A stretch of 64,000 nucleotides of DNA from Pseudomonadota bacterium (GTDB lineage: Bacteria > Pseudomonadota > Alphaproteobacteria > Rhizobiales > Hyphomicrobiaceae). This document shows, one piece after another, positions 16,662-25,700 of this stretch. The notes beneath the pieces are model-generated. The model had not been told where the DNA came from and did not search any database. It saw only the letters and a program-made list of their open reading frames with translations. Position numbers and translations under genes: made by a program. The stretch is from the NCBI GenBank assembly GCA_023412805.1, contig JAEZRM010000052.1, positions 1 through 64,000 of the forward strand, in the 5' to 3' direction. Numbering within the stretch: the stretch's first letter is position 1; the number at the start of each line of letters is the position of its first letter.

Positions 16662-17250
16662 GGCGGAGCGGGGAGGCGATCCAGCGGCGCGGCTTGGCCC
16701 CGGCGCACTGGCGCTCGTCCTCGGCCCGAGCGGCGTCGGCAAGGATGCCCTGATCGCCAGCGCACGGGAGCTGCTGGCCACCGATCCGCGCTTCGTCTTT
16801 CCCGAGCGCATTGTTACGCGCCTGCCGCACGCGGCCGAAAGCCACGGCTCGATGAGTGCGGATGCCTTTGACGAGGCCGAAAGCCAGGGACGGTTCGCGC
16901 TCACCTGGCAGGCACACGGTCTCAGCTACGGCATTCCGGTCAGCATCGATCGCGCGATTCGCGAGGGCTGCGTCGTGGTCGTGAATGGTTCGCGAACCAT
17001 CGGCGGCGCGGCGCGCCGGCGCTACGCACGGGCGTCGCTCATTCTCATCGATTGCCCCGTCGAGATTCGTGCCGCCCGCATTGCTGCCCGCGGCCGCGAG
17101 CGCGGCACCGATATCGAGGCGCGTCTCAACCGCGGCGTGGCGACTTTCGATCCCGGCGATGCCGACGTGCGCATCGATAACTCCGGCACCCTCGCCGGCG
17201 GCGTGCAAACGCTGGTGCGCGTGCTCGAGTCTCTCGCTCATCCCGCCTAG
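16651..17250 (+). CDS. phnN: Ribose 1,5-bisphosphate phosphokinase PhnN
   Basis: A guanylate-kinase-like enzyme that makes PRPP from ribose 1,5-bisphosphate. The P-loop is GPSGVGKD. The segment RIVTRLPHAAESHGSMS is the family's conserved RxxTR region. A GTG start at 16651 inside the end of phnM, with GAGGGA in front, gives 199 residues, close to normal. An in-frame ATG at 16603 would lie deeper in phnM and add an unrelated tail. It is the last core gene of the operon. Confidence 0.93.
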   Translation: MSREAERGGDPAARLGPGALALVLGPSGVGKDALIASARELLATDPRFVFPERIVTRLPHAAESHGSMSADAFDEAESQGRFALTWQAHGLSYGIPVSIDRAIREGCVVVVNGSRTIGGAARRRYARASLILIDCPVEIRAARIAARGRERGTDIEARLNRGVATFDPGDADVRIDNSGTLAGGVQTLVRVLESLAHPA

Positions 17251-17288
17251 ATCAGCCCGGGCGTGGGGCGCATTTAAGGTCCGACGCT

Positions 17289-17999
17289 TTAGCGGTCGAG
17301 CGCAGCAGCAGGCGACGCTGCGCGGAGCGGGAACCTCTCGAGAAGATGGAAACGGCTGTCCCGGGTGGGCTGCGCCAGGAGGGAGATCGCATCGATCGCG
17401 ACAGCGCTTCCAATCCGGCCGTACATGGCCGTCAGGGTCGCCAGCGCGCGCGGCTGCATCGTCTCCGCGAGTGCGCCTGTAAGCGTCATGTGGAAACGGA
17501 ACTCGTCGAAAACATAAGGGTATCCCCAGCGCTCGAGGTGCGCGAGCTGGCGAGTCGTCAACCCCTGCGATACGCGCCGCTTGCGGTCCGCGTCGCTCAT
17601 CGACCCGCGCAAATCATCGAGCTCCTGGACGCAGGCCCCCGCCAGCCGGTTGAGCCCGGCGTCCTTCGCAAGCGGCCTAAGAGCTACGAAATCGCCGAGC
17701 AGGGCCACTTCCATTGCCGGCAGCAGGATCGGCGCGTTGCGGGTGGCGAATGCCGCCGCGCGCTGCATCAGTACGGTTTCGGATGCGCCGGAAGCGAGCT
17801 CGAACGGCGCCTTCAGCGTGGCGTGAAAGCCGTATCGTGCCGGGCTTTCCTGCGCGCGCACGAAGGCAGGCTCCCGCCAGAGGCTCTCGTCGAGAAACGC
17901 GCACGTCTCGCGCGTGACCGCATCGTAGCCGATGGCGGACGATCCGAAATGCCAGAGAGCCGATTGCGGCACCGGCGTGAAGTAAATCGCATAGCGCAT
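17289..17999 (-). CDS. DUF1045 / 2H-phosphoesterase phosphonate-metabolism protein
   Basis: A protein of 236 residues in the phosphonate-operon-associated DUF1045 family. Two HxT motifs, FHATLKAP and FHMTLTG, are the hallmarks of the 2H phosphoesterase superfamily, which hydrolyses cyclic phosphates and 2',5' bonds. The phn operon here lacks phnP, whose product opens ribose 1,2-cyclic phosphate 5-phosphate. A 2H enzyme is a plausible substitute, but that is inference. It is convergent with phnN, with a 38-base gap. Confidence 0.85.
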   Translation of the reverse strand: MRYAIYFTPVPQSALWHFGSSAIGYDAVTRETCAFLDESLWREPAFVRAQESPARYGFHATLKAPFELASGASETVLMQRAAAFATRNAPILLPAMEVALLGDFVALRPLAKDAGLNRLAGACVQELDDLRGSMSDADRKRRVSQGLTTRQLAHLERWGYPYVFDEFRFHMTLTGALAETMQPRALATLTAMYGRIGSAVAIDAISLLAQPTRDSRFHLLERFPLRAASPAAALDR

Positions 18000-18162
18000 G
18001 GTTGGCGCGAGCTATCCATGCCGGGTCGTCTCGCAACCGGCCGTTTGATCGAAGACCCTTATCGCGGGACTCTTGCCGGTTTGTGACAGGCTGCGGCCGC
18101 CGGGCGCAAGCCTTGGTACGGGAGTGAGACATCGTCACACGACTGTACCATCAGGCGGCTAG

Positions 18163-18807
18163 ATGTTGCTCATGTTGAGCAGTGCTACATCGCTGAAGAA
18201 GCTCGGTCCCGAGCCCCTGGTTGATGCGTCCGCGACAGTTCGCGATTGCCGGCTCGGCCGCTATACCGAGGTCGGTGCGCGCACCTCGCTGGTCGAAACC
18301 ATACTCGGTGACTACAGCTACATCGTGAACGATGGCGATGTGATCTATACGACGATTGGCAAGTTCTGCTCGATCGCTGCCATGGTGCGGATCAATCCCG
18401 GCAACCACCCGATGTGGCGCGCCTCGCAGAGCCACTTCACGTATCGCGCCGGCACCTACTTCGAGGATGCCGACGATGAAGCCGCCTTCTTCGAGTGGCG
18501 CCGCGCACATCCCGTCTCGATCGGGCACGATGTCTGGATCGGCCATGGCGCGATCATCCTGGCGGGTCGCTCCGTCGGCGACGGCGCAGTCATAGCAGCC
18601 GGTGCCATCGTCACGAAGGACGTACCGCCGTACAGCATCGTCGCCGGCAATCCGGCACGCGTTCTCCGGCCGCGGTTCGAGGCGGCTGCCGCCAATCGTC
18701 TTCAGGCGCTCAAGTGGTGGGACTGGAGTCACGATCGACTTCGCGGCGCACTGGATGACTTCCGGGCTCTTTCCGTCGAAGCGTTCCTCAAGAAGCACGA
18801 CGGCTGA
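18163..18807 (+). CDS. Phosphonate-associated hexapeptide-repeat acyltransferase
   Basis: A left-handed beta-helix acyltransferase of 214 residues. It shows imperfect hexapeptide repeats early on (SIAAMVRINPG with NHPMWRAS) and the classic stretch IGHDVWIGHGAIILAGRSVGDGAVIAAGAIV, described here by its key I-G-x-x-x residues, then VAGNPARVLRPRF. It fits the phosphonate-metabolism hexapeptide transferase family (called phn_thr-fam in TIGRFAMs). It could N-acetylate an aminophosphonate, as PhnO does, but the substrate is unknown. An alternative start at 18172 is three codons later. Divergent from the DUF1045 gene. Confidence 0.85.
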   Translation: MLLMLSSATSLKKLGPEPLVDASATVRDCRLGRYTEVGARTSLVETILGDYSYIVNDGDVIYTTIGKFCSIAAMVRINPGNHPMWRASQSHFTYRAGTYFEDADDEAAFFEWRRAHPVSIGHDVWIGHGAIILAGRSVGDGAVIAAGAIVTKDVPPYSIVAGNPARVLRPRFEAAAANRLQALKWWDWSHDRLRGALDDFRALSVEAFLKKHDG

Positions 18808-18911
18808 CATGGAGCCGGTTTGCCGGCTTGAAGAACCCGCAAACCAGTGTGAGCTTTCAAGAGGTTGTCCAATTGGACCGGACGAGGTCAGTTGATGTCG
18901 GAAAGCGGACA

Positions 18912-18946
18912 TGCCAGCATGATGGTTCGCGGATTTCATGCTGGCA
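18912..18946. terminator. Intergenic hairpin between convergent genes
   Basis: A perfect 11-bp inverted repeat (TGCCAGCATGA and TCATGCTGGCA) encloses a 13-base loop in the gap between the acyltransferase and the convergent regulator. There is no T-run, so it is only a probable bidirectional transcription-stop or mRNA-stabilising structure. Confidence 0.5.
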
Positions 18947-18970
18947 GCCGGCCCGCTCCGCGCTCCGATC

Positions 18971-19669
18971 TTATACTTGTCGATCATCGATCGTGGGCGT
19001 CGGCTTGGCGAGTGTTCGCAGGGCCTCGATGTCGCCGAGTTCGACACGCGAGCCGCGCACTGAAACCTTGTATGGCGCAAGCGAGGCGAATGATCGGGAG
19101 AGGACCTCCGGCGCTACGCCTAGTCGGGAAGCGAGAACTTTCTTCTCGAAAGGCAGCGTGAATTGCCCTTTGGATCCCATCTCGGCATCGTGCGCGAGAA
19201 GCCAGTTTGCCAACCGCTCGAGACCTGTGCGGAGCTTCTGGTTCTTCAGTTCCTTGACGATGCCGCGATAGGCATAGGCGAGTTCCTGTGCCAGGGCGCG
19301 CGCGAAGGCCGCATCCGCTGCAAAGACACGGCGCACGGGCGCAGCCGGAATGAGCAGGACGCGCGCCGTCGTCAGCGATCGTGCGGACTTGAGATAGACA
19401 CGATCGAGAATGACGGCAGCGACGATGAAGCTGTGGCCCGGACCGAGAACTGCGACGGTCGTCTCCCGATCGCGGTGGGCAGAGAACACCTCTACCTGCC
19501 CCTCGACGACGACATGCAGGAAGTCCGCTGGATCGCCCTCGCGCGCGAGTTCCACGCAGGGCGGAAAGCGCTGCAGGAACGAGCCGCGCAATAGCGTTTC
19601 GGTATGGCTGGCGTCTACGCCATCGAATAGCGCAAGCCGCCGCATCTCCTCGATTTCCTCGGGGCGCAT
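18971..19669 (-). CDS. Crp/Fnr-family transcriptional regulator
   Basis: A regulator of 232 residues with an N-terminal cyclic-nucleotide-binding-like beta-roll (REGDPADFLHVVVEGQVEVF) and a C-terminal winged helix. The helix-turn-helix region is FEKKVLASRLGVAPEVLSRSFASL. It lacks the N-terminal cysteine cluster of oxygen-sensing FNR, so it belongs with the NnrR/Dnr/NarR-type branches that respond to NO or nitrite. The start at 19669 follows GGAGGA. A longer frame from 19690 is possible. It is divergent from narK, with an Fnr-like site between them, so nar control is likely. Confidence 0.9.
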   Translation of the reverse strand: MRPEEIEEMRRLALFDGVDASHTETLLRGSFLQRFPPCVELAREGDPADFLHVVVEGQVEVFSAHRDRETTVAVLGPGHSFIVAAVILDRVYLKSARSLTTARVLLIPAAPVRRVFAADAAFARALAQELAYAYRGIVKELKNQKLRTGLERLANWLLAHDAEMGSKGQFTLPFEKKVLASRLGVAPEVLSRSFASLAPYKVSVRGSRVELGDIEALRTLAKPTPTIDDRQV

Positions 19670-19717
19670 ATGGTGTCCTCCCTGCGGCACTACCCTACGC
19701 TGACCGAGCCGCCAGCG

Positions 19718-19731
19718 AATTGATCTAGATC
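19718..19731. promoter_or_regulatory. Fnr/NnrR-type binding site
   Basis: TTGATCTAGATCAT matches the consensus TTGAT-N4-ATCAA in nine of ten defined positions. It lies between the divergent Crp/Fnr regulator and narK. A weaker relative (TTGATCTGATTGAA, 19740-19753) and a half-site at about 19784 follow. The placement supports anaerobic or nitrosative control of narKGHJI and possible autoregulation. Confidence 0.75.
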
Positions 19732-19912
19732 ATGTCTCAAATTGATCTGATTGAAATAATTACATGCTTTATATCGACATTCTATTTGATCTGTGTCGCT
19801 GTTCCCCTTGCAAGTTTGCGCAGCGCGCCACTGGTTGACTGAGGTCAAATGGCATTCCGGGCACCAGCCTCACCGTTCATCTCGTCAGTGCGCTTCAGCA
19901 CAGAGGGTGGGC

Positions 19913-22675
19913 ATGCCGAGCTCAGCAATTGATGCATCCGATCAAGTCCGAGCCCTTTGGCTCTCCACGCTAGCCTTCACTGTTTGCTTCGCCGTTTGGA
20001 CGATCTTCGCCATCATCGGCATCCAGATCAAAGCCGATCTTGGCCTCAGTGATACGCAGTTCGGCCTGCTCGTCGGTACGCCGATCCTCACCGGCTCGCT
20101 GATCCGTCTGATCCTCGGTATCTGGTCCGATCAGTACGGCGGTCGCCTCGTCTACACGCTGACCATGCTCAGTGCGGCGCTCATGACCGCGCTCCTGACG
20201 TTCGCCTACGACTATCCGACCTTCCTGCTCGCCGCCCTCGGCGTCGGCATCGCCGGCGGTTCCTTCTCAGTCGGCGTCGCCTACGTCGCCAAGTGGTATC
20301 CCAAGGAAAAGCAGGGCACGGCGCTCGGCATCTTCGGCGCCGGCAACGTCGGCGCCGCCGTGACCAAGTTCGCGGCCCCCGTCATCATGGTCGCCTACGG
20401 CTGGCGAACCGTCGCGCTCGTGTGGGCCGCCGCGCTCGCGCTCGTCGCCATCGTCTTCTACGTCATGACCAAGGACGATCCCGACCTCGCCCAGCGCCGC
20501 GCCTCGGGACAGAAGCCCGAGCCGCTCTCCGCCATGCTCGGCCCCTTGAAGAACGTCCAGGTCTGGCGCTTCTCACTCTACTACTTCTTCGTCTTCGGCG
20601 CCTTCGTCGCGCTCGCCCTGTGGCTGCCGCGCTATCTCATCGGCGTCTATGGCCTCGACATCACGACGGCCGGCGCGATCGGCGCCCTGTACTCGATCCC
20701 CGCCTCCATCTTCCGCGCCTACGGCGGCCATCTCTCCGACAAGTTCGGCGCGCGGCGCATCATGTACTGGACATTCCTCGTCTCGGTCGTGTGCACGTTC
20801 ATCCTCTCCTATCCCCCGACGCAGTACGTCATCGAGGGCATCCACGGTCCTGTCACCTTCTCGACACGCATGGGCCTCGTCGGCTTCGTCGTCACCGCCT
20901 TCGTGCTCGGCTTCTTCATGAGCCTCGGCAAGGCAGCCGTCTACAAGCATATTCCCGTCTACTATCCGGATCGTGTCGGTGCCGTAGGCGGTGTCGTCGG
21001 CCTCGTCGGCGGTCTCGGCGGCTTCGTGCTCCCGATCGCCTTCGGCGCCCTCAACGATCTCACCGGTGTATGGCAGAGCTGCTTCTGGCTGCTCTTCCTG
21101 ATCGTTGCCGTTTCCCTGGTCTGGATGCACTTTGCCGTTCGGGAGATGGAGCGGACCGCCGCCGAAGCCGGCGTCCCTGCGCGCAGGCTCCCGGAGTTCC
21201 CCGAAATGCAGCCCATCCATGGGCCCGCGCAGGAGGGTGCGCTCGCGGCCAAGGGTGCGATCCAGGACTGGCGCCCCGAGGAGCCGAACTTCTGGCAGAG
21301 CCGCGGGCGCGCGATCGCGCGGCGCAATCTGTGGATCTCGGTGTCCTGCCTGCTGCTTTCGTTCGCCGTGTGGATGGTTTGGTCGGTCGTCGTCGCCAAG
21401 CTGCCGAGCGTCGGCTTCGACTTCACGAACGACCAGCTCTTCTGGCTCGCGGCACTGCCCGGCCTCTCCGGCGCCACGCTGCGCATCTTCTACAGCTTCA
21501 TGCCGGCGATCTTCGGCGGTCGTTTGTGGACTACGCTCGCGACGTGGTCGCTTATGATCCCTGCCGTCGGCATCGGCCTCGCAGTCCAGAGCCCGAATAC
21601 GCCATACTGGATCTTCCTCGCTCTGGCGCTCCTCTGCGGCTTCGGCGGCGGCAACTTCGCTTCTTCGATGGCCAACATCTCCTTCTTCTTCCCGAAGTCG
21701 GAGAAGGGTACTGCACTCGCCATCAATGCAGGGCTCGGCAATCTCGGCGTCAGCGTCGTCCAGTTCGTCGTACCGCTCGCGATCACGGCCAGCGTGTTCG
21801 GCTGGCTCGGCGGTGATCCGCAAACAGGGACTGTGAGCGGCGTCACCACCACGCTCTGGCTGCAGAATGCGGGTTTCATCTTCGTGCCCTTCATCGCCGC
21901 ATCGGCCTTCGCCGCATGGTTCGGCATGGATGACATCGCGAGCATGAAGGCGAGCTTCGCCGACCAGTCGATCATCTTCAGCCGAACGCACAACTGGATC
22001 ATGTGCTGGTTGTACACCGGCACGTTCGGCTCCTTCATCGGCTTCTCCGCCGCCTTCCCGCTGCTCTCGAAGATTCTGTTCCCCGAGATCAACGCGCTCC
22101 AATACGCGTTCCTCGGCCCGCTCGTCGGTGCCGTCGCTCGCGCGCTCGCCGGTAAGCCGAGTGATCGCATCGGTGGCGGGCGAATCACATTCTGGGTGTT
22201 CATCGCGATGTGCCTTGGCGTCATCGGCATTCTTTACGCCATCGGCATGAAGGGCAGCTCAAGCGCCTTCCCGGTGTTCTTTGCGAGCTTCCTCTTCCTA
22301 TTCGCCGCGACCGGCGTCGGGAATGCCTCCACCTTTCAGATGATCCCCGCGATCATGCGCAAGGAAGTGGCGCGCCTCGAGCCGCAGCTCAGCGCGATCG
22401 ACCGCGTCAAGCAGTCCGACAAGGAATCCGCCGCCATCATCGGCTTCACCTCGGCCATCGCTGCCTTCGGTGCCTTCTTCATCCCGAAGAGCTTCGGCAG
22501 CTCGATCGTCCTCACCGGCGGCGCCGAGGTGGCGCTCTATGGCTTCCTCGTCTTCTACATGAGCTGCATCGCCGTCACCTGGTGGTTCTACACGCGCCGC
22601 GGCGGCCTGCTCTTCGACATCGAACGCGGCGGCGGCCCCCAGGCGCCGACCTCCGCCCTGACACCCGTCACATGA
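19913..22675 (+). CDS. narK: Fused NarK1-NarK2 nitrate/nitrite transporter
   Basis: One protein of 920 residues contains two major-facilitator halves joined head to tail. Half one (about residues 15-420) shows the nitrate signature GIAGGSFSVGVAYVAKWYP and a second signature near GLVGGLGGFVLPI. Half two (about 470-900) has GFGGGNFASSMANISFFFP and GLGNLGVSVVQF. Such fusions, as in Paracoccus, combine nitrate/proton symport with nitrate/nitrite antiport. The start at 19913 (after GAGGG) gives the normal N-terminus. An in-frame extension back to 19793 would cover promoter sequence. Confidence 0.95.
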   Translation: MPSSAIDASDQVRALWLSTLAFTVCFAVWTIFAIIGIQIKADLGLSDTQFGLLVGTPILTGSLIRLILGIWSDQYGGRLVYTLTMLSAALMTALLTFAYDYPTFLLAALGVGIAGGSFSVGVAYVAKWYPKEKQGTALGIFGAGNVGAAVTKFAAPVIMVAYGWRTVALVWAAALALVAIVFYVMTKDDPDLAQRRASGQKPEPLSAMLGPLKNVQVWRFSLYYFFVFGAFVALALWLPRYLIGVYGLDITTAGAIGALYSIPASIFRAYGGHLSDKFGARRIMYWTFLVSVVCTFILSYPPTQYVIEGIHGPVTFSTRMGLVGFVVTAFVLGFFMSLGKAAVYKHIPVYYPDRVGAVGGVVGLVGGLGGFVLPIAFGALNDLTGVWQSCFWLLFLIVAVSLVWMHFAVREMERTAAEAGVPARRLPEFPEMQPIHGPAQEGALAAKGAIQDWRPEEPNFWQSRGRAIARRNLWISVSCLLLSFAVWMVWSVVVAKLPSVGFDFTNDQLFWLAALPGLSGATLRIFYSFMPAIFGGRLWTTLATWSLMIPAVGIGLAVQSPNTPYWIFLALALLCGFGGGNFASSMANISFFFPKSEKGTALAINAGLGNLGVSVVQFVVPLAITASVFGWLGGDPQTGTVSGVTTTLWLQNAGFIFVPFIAASAFAAWFGMDDIASMKASFADQSIIFSRTHNWIMCWLYTGTFGSFIGFSAAFPLLSKILFPEINALQYAFLGPLVGAVARALAGKPSDRIGGGRITFWVFIAMCLGVIGILYAIGMKGSSSAFPVFFASFLFLFAATGVGNASTFQMIPAIMRKEVARLEPQLSAIDRVKQSDKESAAIIGFTSAIAAFGAFFIPKSFGSSIVLTGGAEVALYGFLVFYMSCIAVTWWFYTRRGGLLFDIERGGGPQAPTSALTPVT

Positions 22676-22703
22676 ACCTCATCCACAATCGAGGCCAACA
22701 ACA

Positions 22704-25700
22704 ATGAGCCAGTTTCTCGATCGCCTGAGCTACTTCAGCAAGGTCACCGAGCCATTCTCGAACGGTCACGGCGTGACGACGACCGAGGATCGCGGCTGGG
22801 AGGACGGGTATCGCCGCCGCTGGCAGCACGACAAGATCGTGCGCTCGACACACGGCGCCAATTGCACCGGCTCCTGCTCGTGGAAAATCTACGTCAAGGG
22901 CGGGATCGTCACCTGGGAGACCCAGCAGACCGACTACCCGCGCACGCGACCCGACCTGCCGAACCACGAGCCGCGCGGCTGCTCGCGCGGGGCCAGCTAT
23001 AGCTGGTACCTCTACTCGGGCAACCGCGTGAAATACCCGCTCATCCGTTCGCGCCTGCTCCGGCACTGGCGCGCGGCGCGCAAGACGCTGTCTCCCGTCG
23101 CGGCGTGGAAGAGCATCGTCGAGGATCCGAAGAAGCGGCAGGACTACATCTCGGTGCGCGGCCATGGCGGCTTCGTGCGCGCCAAGTGGGACGAAGTCAC
23201 CGAGATCATCGGCGCCGCCAACGCCTACACCGCCAAGACCTACGGGCCCGACCGCGTCATCGGCTTCTCGCCCATTCCCGCGATGTCCATGGTCTCGTAC
23301 GCGGCCGGCTCCCGCTACCTGTCGCTGCTCGGCGGCGTCTGCATGTCCTTCTACGACTGGTACTGCGATCTGCCGCCGGCATCGCCACAGACCTGGGGCG
23401 AGCAGACCGACGTTCCCGAAAGCGCCGACTGGTACAACGCCGGCTTCATCATCCTGTGGGGATCGAACGTCCCGCAGACCCGCACGCCCGACGCCCACTT
23501 CTACACCGAGGCGCGCTACCGCGGCGCCAAGAGCGCCGTCATCTGTCCCGACTACTCCGAAGCCTCGAAATTCGGCGACATCTGGCTGTCGGTTAAGCAG
23601 GGTACCGACTCCGCGCTCGCCATGGCGATGGGCCACGTCATCCTCAAGGAGTACCACGTCGACCGTCAGGCGAAGTACTTCCGCGATTACGTGCGTCAGT
23701 ATTCCGACATGCCCATGCTGGTGCGCCTTGCGCGCCAGAACGGGCAACTGGTGCCGGACCGCTTCCTGCGCGCGAGCGACTTCGCCCAGGGCCTCGGCGA
23801 AGCGAACAACCCCGAATGGAAAACCGTCGCCTTCGACGAGGCGTCCGGCAATATCGTCGTTCCCAACGGATCGATCGGCTTCCGCTGGGGCGAGACCGGC
23901 AAATGGAACATCGAGGAGAAGGAGGCGAGCGGCCGCTCTACGACACTGCGGCTCTCCCTCGCCGACATCAAGGACGACTACGCCGACGTCGCCTTCCCCT
24001 ACTTCGGCAACATCGAGCACGAGCACTTCACCCACTCGGACCACGCCAGCGTCCTCAATCGCCGCGTGCCGGTGAAGAAGCTGGCGCTCGTCGACGGCGA
24101 GACGCTGGTCGCGAGCGTCCATGACCTGTTCATCGCCAACTACGGCGTCGATCAGGGCTTCGGTGGCGCCAACGTTGCCAAATCCTACGACGAGGACACG
24201 CCCTACACGCCCGCCTGGGCAGAGCGCATCACAGGCGTCTCGCGCGACAAGATCATCCAGGTCGCCCGCGAGTTCGCGACCAACGCCGAGAAGACCAACG
24301 GCCGCTCCATGATCATCATCGGCGCCGCAATGAACCATTGGTACCACTGCGACATGAACTATCGCGGCGTGATCAACATGCTGGTCATGTGCGGTTGCAT
24401 CGGGCAGTCGGGTGGCGGCTGGTCGCACTACGTCGGACAGGAGAAGCTGCGTCCGCAGGCCGGCTGGGCGCCGCTCGCCTTCGGCCTCGACTGGGGTCGT
24501 CCACCGCGCCAACAGAACTCCACATCGTTCTTCTACGTGCACACCAATCAGTGGCGCTACGAGACGATGCACACGGCCGACATCCTCTCGCCGACGGCCC
24601 CTCGGGGACCGTGGGACGGCGCCATCATCGACTACAACATGCGCGCCATCCGCATGGGCTGGCTGCCCGCCTATCCAACGCTGACGCAGAACTCGCTCTC
24701 GATCGCCAAGAAGGCAGCCGATGCGAAGCTCGAGCCGAAGGACTACGTCGCCAAGGCGCTGAAGTCCGGCGAACTGTCCTTCGCCTGGGAGGATCCGGAC
24801 AGCCCGCAGAATTTCCCGCGCAACATGTTCGTCTGGCGCTCGAACATTCTCGGCAGCTCCGGCAAGGGCCACGAGTACTTCCTCAAGCATCTGCTCGGGA
24901 CATCGCATGGCGTGCTGGGCAAGGATCTCGGCGAGGAAGGCCGCGAGAAGCCCAAGGAAGTGCGCTGGCACGACGAGGCGCCGCGCGGCAAGCTCGACCT
25001 GCTGGTGACGCTGGACTTCCGCATGTCGACGACGTGCGTGTACTCCGACATCGTTCTGCCGACCGCCACCTGGTACGAGAAAAACGACCTCAACACTTCC
25101 GACATGCACCCCTTCATCCATCCGCTGACCGGCGCGGTGGATCCCGCCTGGGAAGCAAGGTCGGACTGGGAGATCTACAAGGCGATTGCAAAGGCTTTCT
25201 CCGAGGCGGCACCCGAAGTCCTCGGCGTCGAGAAGGATGTCGTGCTGACGCCGCTGATGCACGACAGCCCCGGCGAGATCGCGCAGGCCTTCGAGCCCAA
25301 GGACTGGAAGAAGGGCGAATGCGAGCCGATCCCCGGCAAGACCATGCCTGCCGTCGCGGTCGTCGAGCGCGACTATCCGAACCTCTATAAGCGGTTCACG
25401 GCGCTTGGACCCCTGATGGAGAAGATCGGCAACGGCATCAAGGGCATTGCCTGGCAGACCGGCCACGAGGTGGAGCATCTGAAGAACCTCAACGGCGTCG
25501 TGACCGAGCCTGGCGCGACGCAGGGCATGGCGCGCATCGACAGCGACATCGATGCGGCGGAAGTCCTGCTCATGCTGGCACCGGAGACGAACGGCGAGGT
25601 CGCCGTGAAATCCTGGGAATCACTTTCCAGAACGACGGGCCGCGCGCACGCTCACCTCGCCATTCCGAAAGAGGACGAGAAGATCCGCTTCCGCGACGTG

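Noticed and set aside
19793..19912. Upstream in-frame extension of narK by 40 codons
   Set aside because: It covers the promoter region next to the Fnr-type site, has no ribosome-binding site and does not resemble NarK N-termini.
20573..22102. Long antisense frame opposite narK
   Set aside because: The product is a Glu/Arg/Ala-rich shadow, while the sense strand encodes MFS signatures.
22668..25478. Antisense open frame of over 900 codons opposite narG
   Set aside because: NarG has all its catalytic ligands at standard positions. The antisense product is Val/Arg/Asp-rich with no motifs.
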